Shown here in pieces: positions 22,485 to 35,200 of a stretch of 64,000 bases of DNA. The notes beneath the pieces are model-generated. The model had not been told where the DNA came from and searched no databases. It worked only from the letters and a program-made list of their open reading frames with translations. Numbering within the stretch: the stretch's first letter is position 1; each line of letters opens with the position of its first letter. This stretch comes from Ascoidea rubescens DSM 1968 (taxonomy: Eukaryota > Ascomycota > Saccharomycetes > Ascoideales > Ascoideaceae). The stretch covers positions 62,001 to 126,000 of the forward strand of contig NW_017962934.1 in assembly GCF_001661345.1 (NCBI RefSeq). The letters are read 5' to 3'. A program made the translations under genes and the position numbers.

Positions 22485-25400
22485 AAGATGAAGTAAAAAA
22501 AACAATGAATCAGAGATAACAGCAATATCATGTAAAGACCAAGACGACAACCATCATCAATCGAATCGTTGACGGAAATCATTGAGATATTAGAGAACTG
22601 GAGAACTAACCCCCTTAGCCAAGATATCAGCACCATTACCTTCAGAATCAATTCTTGCCATTGTGAATGCAACATTGCACAAACCTCATACAAAAAGTTA
22701 CCTGATCGATATATTCTTCAAGGTCTTGTGATTGGTGGGATGGTTGCCTAAAAAAATATCAAAAATGTTACCACTATAGATATTGGTTTTATCATTGGTT
22801 CCAATATATTAGAACACTTGCGTTAGAACTCACTTTCGTTCACTGCTTCAGTGAGAGAAATCTATTGAGCTTCACAAGTCAGCATGCCCACCAAAGACTC
22901 TTTTTTCCAATTGCCAGTAGCTTGATTTCATTTGATCAGGAAAGTATATCTTCCACCTGAATTTCGATCAGCGGTATCTCCAGCTCAATCACTGCTGGTT
23001 TATCAAAGTAACTCAACTAAGGTGGCAGCTTTGTATTAAACAGTTCTTGGGATTGAGTTCCAATATCTCAATGCCTTTTTAGCAATTTTTAGAGGGATCT
23101 TAAATGCTGCACCAACAAATATACTGGCGAACCAAGAGCAAAAATATGATTGTAGCAAAAACAATTTGCAGGAACACGGAACGATCCAACAATTGATTTG
23201 TAGAGTGATGACTCATTGCCTGAACTGAGGCACTTCTGTTTCAAGTGGTGCCCTGGAAGGGTTTGTGATGCTTCCTCCAGCCAGCCACTGAGACTCAACT
23301 ATTGTGAACTGTTGATCCACGTTTCTGACGTAGGTCTTGATGGACACCCCAATAATTTTGTTATTTTGAAGAACACCAAAGCCAAGATATGCGCCAGGAA
23401 TCGCTACAAGATCTTTATGTGAACATTGAACTGAGATATGACTGAACCGGCCTCACCATTGCATCTGAAGATTCGCAATAAAAACGATTATCCAGTTGAA
23501 CTCTTAGCTTGCGGCCGAGCTTGTAATTTGAAAAAATGAATCACTCCATGCTCAGCTGAAACACTTCAAAACTGAATCGACTGAGATTATTTAGCGTTGC
23601 CTTGTACCAACAAAAATAAAATGTTTAAGTGCGTAAATTCATTTGCCTAATTTTCAAGCTATCACAGAATATTCAGCATTTCAAACTCACTAGGCTCTTT
23701 CATGAAAATTCTGGCGTCGATATCACCATCAAAAAATGGTTGTGCGATGTCCATTCATTCAACCTTGAATAAATTTGAGCAACTAGTCTGGCATTTGCAG
23801 AATCACTAGTTAGTACTGACTTCATTGTCAACACTTGACAAGGACCAGCAGGTGGTTTCGCGGAAACAAAATCAACCAGCAGGCACGTATTGCAGCTAAC
23901 AATTGCGTGACTTTTTGATTAGCAAGCCGCTTTATCGATAGGGGCTGCAGAATTTGGTTTCACGGCAGTAGCGGCAAGTTGTGCAGCCGCCATATATGGC
24001 CGAAGGGACTTGTTATTGGTGGAATCTTTTGAATAATCTGTAAGCCATTCAACTACGTGCGCAGCTTAATTGACTTCATTGTGAAATATTTTTGTCGTGT
24101 AAGGAACTTGGGCGCTATAAATTTCCGCAGTAGCGATAGCATCCGCGGCCTGATCAGTATCATTCAAGAACCCCACAGATTCGTTTGAACTGACATATTT
24201 TTCAAAGACACCATTTTAATTCTCATTATCGGGACTGATGTCAATATATTCATCCTCCTTAACATAGTCGTGGTGTGATGATTCGTGTCAACAAATTGCA
24301 GTTTTGTTATTGATGTCATTAGCAGCCGTAGCTGATTACCTCCCATATCGGCAGCCCAATTAGTTAAATTCTATCCGCGGGTAAAAATGTTTGATCACTA
24401 GCAGTAAACGATGAATCCTTGAAAGGAAATTTGGTGTCATCAAATACTCAAGATGAACTAACGACAACTCAGATGGTGCTCCGAATGTAGATTCGGCGGG
24501 CCTTCCTACTCATGCTGTGGCCAAGACAAGCGGACAGCACTTTTGTGTCACCCATCATGGTTTGCCTGAGTTTGTAGTGGATCAAGGCATATAGAGCTCA
24601 TCCTATCACCTTCACATCGCTCCTGTTCCAATTGTACGATAAGATATCCGAGCACAAAAACTGAACTGGCGCCGGGATTGATGGATGTTAAGTTCATCAA
24701 AACACTACTCACATTACAGCATCAGCTTGAAGTATTCAGTTACATTCACGTTATTTGCCATTCTCTTGGTCTTTGCTAAAATTGTTTTTCGCCAAATCTT
24801 AGGGACCCCAACTTGATAGGCCTCATAAGTAATTGAACGTTGATTGTTGACTTATTTTGTGTGACTAGGTCGGATGATCCTTTTGCATGCAAACTCGTTA
24901 TCAGATGCGGCAGTATGAACCAATTTATCCAATAATCGTGAGGTACATAAAATATGCAATTCAAACAAGGCAATTGCTGATCGTAGTCCAGCATTCAACA
25001 AAACAACAGATTACCTTCAGTGATGATCATCAATCGCGAGAAAATATCCATTCATTTCTACATCAAGGAATGGATTGGGCCTAACGATAGCAACATGAAA
25101 CAGACGAAACGCAAGTTTTGGCTGTCTTGTGGACTTCTTTTCAAACATTTTGATGACTGTTCCATTTAGAGACGGCCGACACTTGGAACCGCTAGCTGCA
25201 GACACTCCATAAAGTTTGGATATATCTTTAGCATGAGTCACAACTGAATCACTTTACGGTTGAGGCCAGTTTCCAGTAGTTTAAGCAACAGCATCTGGGA
25301 CAAAGAAAAGTAAAATCCTCCCGATGCTGCTTTCTATTCTGTATTGTACTGATGAAATAAAGTCAATGACTTTGGTCAGACAACCCGGCACCTTTACTTG

Positions 25401-26590
25401 ATTTAATTGAAACTGACATTTGATTTGCCCCATGGAGAGCCTAATGGACATGATATATGGATGCACTACTCAGCAGCTTATCAGTGCCACTACCTTTGTC
25501 ATCATCGGTCGTATCTCCATTATCAGTAATAAGAGCACAAAACGATGTTATATCACAGAATCAATCAGCGTCAGCCCAGATATGTTGGAAACACCGAAAT
25601 CCAAAAAGACCCTTTTAAAATTCAGCGTCAACTTAGTTGTTTCTTTCAACGACCAAGGAAGCACCCAGTGGTGATGGTCGGCCTACGCAGCGCAACTACA
25701 GCAGCAGCAACAGCTGGAATTGACGGTCGAGCAGGAGCTGGCCGTGGTGCAGAACACAGAGTGGATAACCTTCTGGTTGTGTGACATAGGTAGCATGGTA
25801 CTTTCTTTTGTTTCGGCTTCTTGTGTGGATCTTTAAAAGAAAGAATGGCGTTGTTGAGCTTGACCTTCCCGCAATCGCATCACTTCCAAGATAATTGACC
25901 AAAACATTTCCATCAGTAAACATATACTTTGACAATCTCTATAATGTGGAAGCACTTTTTTGTGGTAGGTGGTGTCCAGAACAGAAGCAGCAATGAAATT
26001 GGCAGTAACTTGATCAGTCTTGTAGACGTTGAGAATATTGCATCAGAACAAATGAAAAGGTTAATTGTATTATTTTATACTGGATAATGCGTTTCCCCAC
26101 TTCGCAGATAATGGTGAGCTACTCATAATAATATCTGCTTCAAAGCCAGTAGTTCCATATAGCTTCTAGATGTTAACCAATAGTTGACGGCCGTACCGCT
26201 CTTAGAGTAGGACCCTTGCAACATAGCAGGAACTGATCGGCCGGTAACTAACGTAGAGCAAATGCAATCAATCGCAACCTTCACTTTGTCTGATTCGACA
26301 TTGTCAGCAAGGATAGCATTTTCTTTGGCAAAGGGTTAAACCAACTGACCATAATGTGCAGCTGTAAGGATTGCGACCGAAACCTCAAGCCTAGTAATAG
26401 CCGCATTCCGCAACTTCTCTAATATATGTTTTGCAACATCCACAATTGATCTCATTACCTGTTGAAGCCAATAAGTGATAAAATATTAAGCAAATGAAAT
26501 ATATAGCAAATGAAAACGTAAAAGAAATAGCCAGGACCCTAAGAAAACATTGGAATAGATCACAGCGTTTTACGAATGAAGACGGGTGAC
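22485..26590 (-). mobile_element. Element G: copia family 1 fossil body
   Basis: A minus-strand copia body of about 4.1 kb. Gag starts at about 26,453 (MRSIVDVAKHILEKLRNAA); gag tail 25,696-25,935; protease about 25,450-25,680 (FQHIWADAD block); integrase about 24,500-25,260; linker about 24,150-24,400; RT about 23,050-24,010 with MAAAQLAATAVKPNS and VLTMKSVLTSDSANARLVAQ; RNase H about 22,490-22,980 with GLCNVAFTMARIDSEG and a GADILAKGV block like copia ADILTKAL. It is broken, with dozens of breaks, and old. Its 5' LTR meets the 5' LTR of element I head to head. Confidence 0.85.
23800..24010 (-). pseudogene. RT amino-terminal relic of element G
   Basis: Reading right to left, the DNA encodes YMAAAQLAATAVKPNSAAPI and further on VLTMKSVLTSDSANARLVAQ. 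The second is the copia RT block RWVxxxKxxxxGxxxxxKARLVAQGxxQ. Comparison with D and F shows that this is the conserved RT opening of family 1. Confidence 0.78.
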
Positions 26591-26594
26591 AATT

Positions 26595-26800
26595 TGCAAA
26601 GAATGGAAAGAAGAGACCCGGGTGAGTCACATCAATATCGAAAGTTCAAGCGATCTGCTTAATTTTGACGCTGATCTGGTGACGCAGCAATAAACCGTTC
26701 GAGCTGGCCGAGCGGCAAACAGGTGTGAGAGCGAATCACCCACTCCATGGATGGGCTTAAAAACTCAGTGAAGTGTGTCCGGATCCGCGTCAGGAACTTC
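26595..26800 (-). repeat. 5' LTR portion of element G
   Basis: A minus-oriented LTR 3' portion. On the minus strand it reads TGCGTCACCAGATCAGCGTC and then AAGCAGATCGCTTG, the decayed core of family 1, preceded by a CACACCTGTTTGCCGCTCGG stretch that also occurs in the E/F LTR at 16,880-16,930. Its upstream U3 meets sequence belonging to the plus-oriented LTR of I. Confidence 0.6.
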
Positions 26801-27060
26801 TGGAAAATATCGTTTATGCGAGATAATAATAATTAAATTGCAAATTGCGGCATCTCCGTTGCAGTTGGAAGATACCTCCAGCCATTCAACAATGAAGCAC
26901 GAAAAAGAATGTTGGTTTGGGCGTCATCATAGTAGAACAGCCTGTTCCGTTGATCGGGAGAACCATCTGTCTCAAAACACGTTTCAGGGTAGAATCGTAC
27001 ACTCTTTTATGAATTCAACCGCGAAATATAAATCAATGAGTACGAAAAAGCGATATTTAA
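26800..27060. other. U3-U3 junction between two opposed family 1 LTRs
   Basis: About 260 bases between the opposed LTR cores of G and I. Short stretches on both strands could be read, but none resembles a known domain. The simplest reading is U3 sequence from one or both LTRs. I see no tRNA, no terminal repeat and no host exon here. Confidence 0.4.
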
Positions 27061-27245
27061 GAGAACAAATTTAAATGGATGTCCTTAACAACTCCAGTGG
27101 GAGCCTCTCAATCCATTGTGTTTCGTGCCTCATTGACGGTCACCGACCTGCTCCCGTGAGTGTCTGTGATCTAATCTAAATTGTTATAAATGGGGCTGGC
27201 GAATTGGTTTACGTTTTTCTTTGAAGTATTCATTATTACGTGAGT
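27060..27245 (+). repeat. 5' LTR end and leader of element I
   Basis: A plus-oriented LTR 3' portion with GACGGTCACCGACCTGCTCC at 27,135-27,154, CGTGAG after it, and TTGTTATAAATGGGGCTGGC as the TATA-like region near 27,180-27,200. An AT-rich leader follows. It points away from the G LTR, so the pair forms a divergent promoter arrangement. Confidence 0.7.
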
Positions 27246-27249
27246 GCAT

Positions 27250-30200
27250 TGTCGTTTATTTGCTACAAAAAACTCAATCCAAAATAGCGAAAGCACAGTG
27301 GCAATAATCAGATGATCCGACGAATGCGGGTACCTTTATTAATGTGGTTCGCGTCTTAAATATCAAAAGAGCTCAGTGCGCTGCGTTGGCTCAAGTTTGC
27401 TTTAAAGAGGGTGTTACTATTGCAAAAGCATTGATGAAGAGAAAGTTAACGTTGCGGTTAATTCCATCTGGCTTTGGTTGGTCGCTGGCGGATTCGTTGC
27501 TGCGGTATTGAAAGAGATGCTATGCAATTGGTGATATGGCTATCAATACTTAGTGAGAATGGAAATGCTTTACGGTACATTTTGTCTATTAGAGGGTAAA
27601 ATTTTGACTTGCTAACTTACGCCCGGTATGTAGCAAAATAGAAAAGCGAAAAAGAAGGACTTTCATAAAGTGTTCAATGAGTTTTTTGGCCGTATTTTCA
27701 TGATCTACAATATCGACGAGGTTGCTGCGCATTTCTATTCTGCTTCTGTTTCAGCGCCGCTACGCTGAATCGGTTCATACCAATTTTACAGACCATCAAG
27801 AACTTAGATTTAGTCCAGGAATTCTTTTTGTCAATTATCTGTGTGGCGATGCGTTTGCTGGTTATTCAAGCAGCAAAGGGTAATTCTCCATCGGTAGAAT
27901 CACATTGATGAAGCCGAAGGAAAGAAAACTGACGTCCTGTCGTTGCCACACAACCAGACATTATTTTGTCTGTGTTTTGCAACACCCTCTGTTCTTGCTG
28001 TATCATCTATTCTCGCTAATGTTTCTCTTGCTGCAGCTTACCTGGATACACGAAAGATGGTCGGAGGCTGCTTTTTAGTTTTTCAAAATTACATAGCAAG
28101 CTCATGTGCAACGGCCATCAGATCAATCTTGATTTTGGTGTGCCTCAACATATCTGTGCTGTCGCTAATTGATTCAGGGACGTAACTCTTGGTTCAGGTC
28201 TGATTGACGTTATTGAGGACCCTAACGTTGATATCAATGTCATTGGTGCTGTGACAGTTCTGAATGGTTGATCGTTACAATATGGTTTTATCCTGCTCTT
28301 TTTGCAAATATAGTCTTTTCTTCAGCCGCTTGAAGTAAAGGTGCTTAGTTTTCATTCAAAACTATCATCTTTTCTAGAATGGTGTTTTGGCTAGTAAAAG
28401 AGCTGCATCATAATTATATAAATGTGTCGTTGCCTCATAGGCAATTTCGTTAATTACTACAAACTGGCATCAACGATCAGGTCATCGATGTTAAGCCGCC
28501 CCAAAAGATATTGCAAAGTCGTAGGGCATTTCCGCTGCCAGCTCATAATGTTTGTCATCTCGCAAAGGAAAACGTGGAAGATTATTAATAATTTCTCTAC
28601 ATGACAGGCCAGAGCTAATTTTGGAATACTTCATGTTGATATTGTTAAGCAAAAAGTAAAAATTACTGTTAATGTGAGTCGTTATTCTGTCACCATTTCT
28701 GTTAGTTACTCATGAAAGGACATGTTGCTCTCATTGAAAACGATGATGAGCTACTGCCACATTTGTATATTATATCAAACTTATCAAATGATTACTGGGG
28801 AAGACGATCGATACTGTCCGTTCGGTTAGCAGGTTGGCTTGCAAGTAGTTCAAACGATTTTATTAAACTCAAAAAATGAACCAATTTAATGTCATTCTCA
28901 TCTGACTCTCATCTATTTGGTGTCGGTGCACGTAGCCAAACAGTATCTTGACAATGGCCTAGACAATGTTAATGGAGAGTAATGTTCTTGATTAGTATTA
29001 GAACGATGGAGCGAGGTGTGCCGCGGGATGATAATTTAGGTTCCAGCCAACCGGAGCGCTCTCTTCACAGGGCGTCGTTGATTTTATTTCGGATAAGGTT
29101 CAGCTGCTACTTTGTTGAGGGGATTGGATGTGCTGCCTATGGCAAAATTCCCAATCAAACAGCAAATCAGGTACGACGATACAGTACTCTTCTGTGCTAT
29201 TGTTGACTTGAACATGTTTCGCAGAACTAACAAAGTCCACAACACTCCAAGCAGCTGTCACTTTGTCTGCTCTTCGTGTTGCTTCTATGAAACCACATTT
29301 GTTTTCAAAGTCCATGGATTGTTCTCATTGAAAAGCGGTTCAAGTTTCCGTTGGAGTACGATCTAAGATCCCTATTGTTAAATGGAGGGATCAGTTAATT
29401 GCAAGGGGTGACGAAAATAACACAACTGCTAGAACCTCAAATATGTTGGCCACAAATGCAGTAAATCCATTCAACAATGACGACGAAAAGGATAATCGAT
29501 ATATTGACATCACTGCAGAAGATGAAACTACTGATCATTTCGGTGGCAACGATCTAAATTCAATAGAATGAGTTCCATTTACAGATGATAATAATGAACC
29601 TGGCCACAGTCACATTAGTGTTTGCTCAGATATCGACCAACGTTTCGGATCCAAAAACATTCGCCAAGAAGATCTTCATCAGATTCAACAGGTCCATCAA
29701 AGAATTGCAATTGATTCAACAAGTATAATTAAAGAGAGGGTCTTCTCGACATTTCTTGGCGATGCATTTGTCAACCCTAGTACAGTGGCACCAAATCGTG
29801 CAGATCCAATCGGAGAAATAGCTTGCCAATCAAATCTGCAGACGGTGCATAATGATAAAGCCCGCCAGTGGGGTCCTCTTTTTGTATGTTTAAGGGCTGT
29901 CGGCTGCCGTTGCGTGGTTCCGATGCTGTCACCGCTATCAGCTGAATGTCCAAATCCTACCCAAGTGACTCATCTTCTTGTTCTCTTCAACCTACTTCTT
30001 TAGCTGATCCAGTTAGTGCAGACACTTGGAATAAAGATGTGATACTCTCTCTTTGGATTGCAGCATCTGCGCCATTTTAAATTGAGCAATTGGATTTGAA
30101 AACAGTTTATCAGCATGGTTATATGGACGGAGAAATACAAAAATTGCTACCCCTCAAAATTGAAAATCTAGCGTGTGCTCTGAAAGGTTGCAGGGTATAG

Positions 30201-31145
30201 CAAATGAATAGTTAGCTCGAGCGACAATTACCATCTTGGTTAAAAGAAGTGCTAATAGGACTTGAGATAACTGTGATTTGAAGGCCCTCAGCTAAACAAC
30301 TTGGTTTTGATCTTTCAAGGAACCGTCAGTCTCGCACTTTAAACATGTATATCCATTATTATATTATTGCGGGAATATCAAATGCCGTGATGAAACCGGT
30401 GAGATCATGCTTGTGTTCGATGATCAAAATGATGGATCATTGAGGGATCTTTTGTCGATCTCATTGACTTGATCCTAGTGACAGTACGGAATGTATTGAT
30501 TGGCCTATGAAGACCGACATAACCCTGACGGTTCAACACCATAAAATCAGTGACTCTGATTTAGATGATACACCAAGAATGATAATCGAATAGAAGGAAC
30601 TACTTGAAAGACATCGCTCTGATTGGGATGGTGAGCCGTAATCGATTTTGCAACCTATTGAAGGTTCAATGCTTTTGGCTGAAGATTGAGTACGGTATGA
30701 TAGTGTTTATGCTGGTTGATTCCTAAAATGATAGTTCACGCAGCGTTCAAAATCAACTAACATTGTGTTAAATTCGTGTGGAAACTTTTCAACTCAAATT
30801 AATCAGCAGTTGATTGCAAACCCGCTTCTCTGTTTTAATCGGTTAAGTACTTTTGCAGTGATGTAGCCGGGGATATTGATTAATAGCAATCAGTTGGTGG
30901 CATTACGTTTCTGATTTAATCAATGAAGTTTATCGAACTTAAAGAGGAAGGCCTCTGAGCATTTGCTGACTTGCAAAACGCAGTATTTTTGACTGAGTCA
31001 GCCGGTCAAAATGCTGTCTTCCCAATTAAGTTTCAAAACAATAATGGTAGATGTGCTGCAACGCGGCATTATTCTCGGAAATAGCAATTTATGTCTCAAT
31101 TTTGTTTACCACCCTACCCATCACATAAATTCTAGCGGCACGTGA
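27250..31145 (+). mobile_element. Element I: copia family 1 fossil body
   Basis: A plus-strand copia body. Gag runs about 27,260-27,940, protease about 27,943-28,290 with LDFGVPQHICAVAN at 28,129-28,170 and a VIGAVTVLNG flap-side stretch, integrase about 28,430-29,400, acidic linker about 29,480-29,760, RT about 29,785-30,700 with VGCRCVVPMLSPLSAE and EQLDLKTVYQHGYMDGEIQ, RNase H about 30,850-31,140 with CSDVAGDID followed by a QSVGGIT block. It is broken, with dozens of breaks, and old. The linker-RT stretch near 29,580-30,003 keeps one long frame. Confidence 0.83.
29785..30170 (+). pseudogene. RT relic of element I
   Basis: AVGCRCVVPMLSPLSAE near 29,900-29,950 corresponds to the family 1 RT block VGCRWVLTLKSxLxxE. 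At about 30,090-30,150 a frame reads EQLDLKTVYQHGYMDGEIQK, the counterpart of LHQMDVKTAFLHGDLDEEIYM. The islands lie in separate frames and identify the domain only. Confidence 0.76.
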
Positions 31146-31149
31146 AACC

Positions 31150-31480
31150 CTTTTTCAAGGGATGAAATGAGTAGGAAAGGGGGCTTGAGAGTTGCGAATA
31201 TTGATACTGAACGTAATCAAGTGATATGTTATATAGGGCGTTTAGTGCAGAAGTGATTATGCATTTTCTGAACGTTTGAAATAAATGGGGTAATCAATGC
31301 TTGTCTACTTGTTGTCGACAACCTTTTGGCTTTATTTAGTTTTTATTACTTGTTGAATATCTTGTTGACATTGGTACCTTACTGATGCTCAGATGTTCTA
31401 CGAACTGTAGTGCTAATATTTCTCCCTCTGTTGAAAGTTGATCCTATTATATTTCGTAGCGAATTCAACATAATATATTA
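31150..31480 (+). repeat. 3' LTR start of element I
   Basis: A plus-oriented sequence after RNase H containing, near 31,390-31,420, TACGAACTGTAGTGCTAATA, close to the LTR-start block of D (GACGAACTGTGGTGTTAATA near 12,050). The remaining LTR is not seen in this orientation because a minus-oriented LTR end follows at once. Confidence 0.55.
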
Positions 31481-31640
31481 ATGTAACGAAACTGATGAGA
31501 AAGAAAACCGTAGAGGAGATCGCCAGCCGTTGTCATAAAAAAGTGGGTTTGCTCACAGAGGGTCAAAAGAGCTGACCGGTGGGAGACAGCGAAGTACTTA
31601 ATGTAGACATCCGCAAGGCTCAGCACACTTTTGGGTGCCA
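31480..31640 (-). repeat. Isolated family 1 LTR end, minus orientation
   Basis: Core at 31,500-31,610. On the minus strand it reads CACCGGTCAGCTCTTTTGAC, and then GGCTGGCGATCTCC, with the leader-like TACATTAATATATTATG at about 31,468-31,484. No gag follows it to the left and no element body of matching orientation lies to the right, so it is a stray LTR end. Confidence 0.65.
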
Positions 31641-31699
31641 TCATTTTTACTAAACGATTAAGCGGGAATTAAATAATCGTTCTATTTGCTTTTAATCAC

Positions 31700-32290
31700 T
31701 TGATATCTGTTATTTTGTATTATGTTTAGGCTTATGTAGCATTGGATTATATTGAGCAGTGAATATTTGTAGGGAGATAAATGGTTCGGACTATTTGGTG
31801 TTCTCCAATAAACAAAGACGCGAACGAACCGATAAACCAGGTAATGCTCTGCGGACACAAAGGAAACAAACTTGCCATTCCTCATCAGTTCAGAAGACAG
31901 AAGGCCTGTAAACTGTATTTCATGTTGCAGGTCTTGATATGGAGCAGTTTGTTTCACCCCAAAATGTTTTGATCAAAACGGCTGTGGCTGCGAGTCAATC
32001 CCACTTCACTGCTTTTGTCAGATGATTCTTGCAAAGAGCTGTACGCACTCACGGCTGGTAGGTTGTCGGCAAACGCCAGCGGTCACTCGTAGAAAAACAA
32101 CAATATTTTACAACTTTGAGCGGATCATTTGTAGTTTCGTTACAGGGTTGCAGAAGCAGTTGTGCGCTATTCGGCTGGCGGGAGGCGGACACTGAGTCTT
32201 TGTCGCCGGCTCTTGTTGTTTACATATTTTAATTAATCCCAGCTTTCTATGAATCGGCTGCTGACTTCCAGCACGTTTGGTTTTATTATA
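31700..32290 (+). repeat. 5' LTR of element J (family 1)
   Basis: A plus-oriented, decayed LTR. The stretch 31,820-31,985 aligns by eye with the U3 of the F/G LTR (for example TTTCACCCCAAAATGTTTTG near 31,950), and 32,180-32,285 holds a worn core with TTTGTCGCCGGCTC, TTTAATTAATCCCAG and ATCGGCTGCTGACTTCC. A leader with TTTTATTATACACTATC follows. Antisense reading frames at 32,108-32,525 run across it and are not genes. Confidence 0.55.
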
Positions 32291-32294
32291 CACT

Positions 32295-35200
32295 ATCAAA
32301 CTTCACTATTTTATCGCGGAATCGATAGAGAAATAGAGAAAAGTTGCGAAGCTGTCGTTGAACTGCAAACCGTGATATGGAAACCCATTCAAATCTCAAC
32401 TGTTTATTGTTAACACTGATCGTTTTGCCGGGGTTTTTCACCCCGATCAAATTGATATTTTCAGTTACAAGTTTGCTGGAGTCAAGGAATTGCTGGTGTG
32501 TTGAATCGGAATGGTGGATCATCATTTAACGTCTTTCATGCTACCGAATACGGATATTTAATTTGAATTGCAGCTTCTACAATTAAACAAGTATGGTTTT
32601 CATTGAAAAATGATTGTGTTAACCTAATTGAAGAATTGCCTTGGTAGAAGAGACTCCTCAGCATTTTATGATTGTGTGGTTGGCCCATCTAGTTCTGCGC
32701 TAGTTACTCCCAATAAGACTAATCGAATATGTCAAGCTGGTTAAATGAATGATAGAATTTTAACCTAGTTGTTTATCCTTTTTGCTGCTGCTGGTTCAAA
32801 GTGAAATTATTGACAAAAATGAAGAAGCACTTAAACTATTAATATATATTGTGCATGTCAGGACGCAGTTTCTGTTGCAATTTCCCGTTCACAATGTCAC
32901 TTTGATGCCCCTGGTTGCTAATGATCCTAGTAGTCATCTTCTTAACGTCGATCGTTCTCACTGAAGGTCTCTCGTTGATGCCCCAAACACCACATGCCCG
33001 TCAGCAATTGGTTCGCTGGTTCATTATATTTGATTGATTACATTGTTTTAGGATTGAATAAAACAAAGAGTCTCTTCTGATACTGAAATTGCTTCAAATC
33101 TCTTAAAAGAGTTTCGTTACAGTAAAAAAAATATTCATCAAATTACAATTCCTTACACCACTCATTATAATTGGGTAGCTGTACGGCAAAATAAGTCATA
33201 CACAACGACAGCCAAATCAATGTTCTTTGAACCTAATTTTCTTGATTTCATGGGGATGAACCTGTGAAGTTCGCGGTCATTCGAATCGATTGGGTCACCA
33301 CCAAGGATGGTGGTTTTGCTTTCGCCATTCTTTGAATGAATTAAAATAGAAACTGACCTGGAGCATTGTGGAAAGCGTTTAATTGCGCGACTTAAGCGAA
33401 AGTCGCCAAGGAAATCAGCCGGATAGAAGAAGGTGGTATAAGTGCTTCTGGGTTTTCCTTGGTTGCTGCCTAAGTGGAAATGCATATTGAGTTCTCTTCA
33501 CTAAGAGCGGCGCTGTTGTTGTTTGTTCTTCCAGTCAATTTGATCAAACTAAAATTTTTGAGGACGATCTACAATTTACCGCTATCCAGCCAACAGCTCT
33601 ACCTGCATTCGAGTAAAAATTATTTCTGCTGGTGTTACGGAAAAAGATCCATCGACTGCTACGAACGTCAAATATATCTCAAGTCCAAATGGTTGAAAGT
33701 TATCGGGATTGGCTTCAAACTAAAAATCAAACATTAAGTCTAATGACAAACTATTATATTGTGATTCCTTGGATGATCATTCGAAATAAAGTGTTCATTG
33801 CAAGGACTTCCAGTTGAGAGACCAGTTGATTGCTTTGATGACGAACTAGCAGGTGGAGTAGACCCCGGTGATGCTCTTTGTAATATTGACGAGCAACCCC
33901 AGAGCTAAAATGCTGTCAAAAAGATCATGAAGACGCGGAAGAGCAAGATAATTGGTTCTCAATCCAATCAAGAGAGACAATAAATGAGAGATGGCTTCAG
34001 AAATATTTGGCTGCTGCCCTAAATGCGGTTACTTCCATCAGTTTATATATCTAAGTCGCAAAACAGAAAGTTTGTAGCCAATCAAATCTTGTAGCAATGT
34101 ATGATTACAAAACTAATCTTTTTGCTAATCTTCCTTTTTTGATCAGTGTGGTTGGCTGTCGCTGGATCTTTAGAGTGCGCGCTTCTCCTCCTGCCAATTT
34201 GGAAGAAGCCAAACTGGTGTGTCAAACATTTACCACGCATGAAAGTATTAACTTTGCTAAAACATTCCGTGCTTCATTAAGGTATACCCGCTTGAGACGT
34301 TGGCTTGCTGCTGCGGAATCAATGTCATGCAAGCTTCATCAAATATAAATGACAAATGCTTTTCAGGATGACCGTTTCGACGCTGGGTTTAAGAAAATCT
34401 ACCAATTTTGATTTCATATTGAGTAATATCAACTGAAAGCTTGAAAAATACAATAGTAGGATTACGGTGCCAAACAATGATTTCTGTCATGAGGCAGGAG
34501 AGCGCTGAATCCCTTTCTAATTATTCTTGCTTCGCAGCTTGTGAGCTGAAGAATCTTGGTTTCAATTCTCAAAGAACAAACACCACCGGACAATAAGTTG
34601 ATTGCGTTGTCATATGATTTTTTGCGGAACTGACCGGCAAAAGTCAACTGGGTAACCAGTCTTTGTTGATTGTGGAAAATAAGAAACTTTGAACTATCTC
34701 GGCAGGCCATCTTGCTTTTTAATTTGCTCAGAGTAAGGGAGCCACTTCTGCGACTAAGAGATCTTACATCAAGCTGAAACATCAATAGTTGCAATTGGAT
34801 AGGTCTCATTCACCGGCTACACCAATTACGACTAACCAATCATCCATGCAACTCACCAAAAATACGTCAGAAGGAGATGAAGAATCGTTGTCAATATTCC
34901 GAGTAATCAAAGCTGGTTATGTTTTGCATCAAATTGATGATAGGTTGATATTGCATTTCATGTCGAGCTCTAACCAAATAACTTGGAGGACCAAGGAAGA
35001 TTCACTTTGGCTGTCCTAAAAGAATCCAGCGGTATTTGACCTCTAATTCAATATTTGTTAACAACAAAGGTCCCATTGCGGTTGAGTTAGTGGGATGCTC
35101 TGACAGTGATTGAATTGCAGTCAATGGAATTCACCACTCAGGCGGTCGCTCAACTTCTGATCTTCATTAGAATCAAGTTATGCCCAACTCAAAAAGCGGG

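Noticed and set aside
26700-26760. tRNA-like A box (CTGGCCGAGCGGC) followed by a GCGAATC stretch
   Set aside because: No acceptor or anticodon stem can be drawn. The stretch is part of a minus-oriented LTR and has a counterpart in the E/F LTR near 16,885-16,930.
33165-33485. 106-residue minus-strand frame
   Set aside because: It is antisense to the integrase core of J, whose plus-strand frames match copia blocks.
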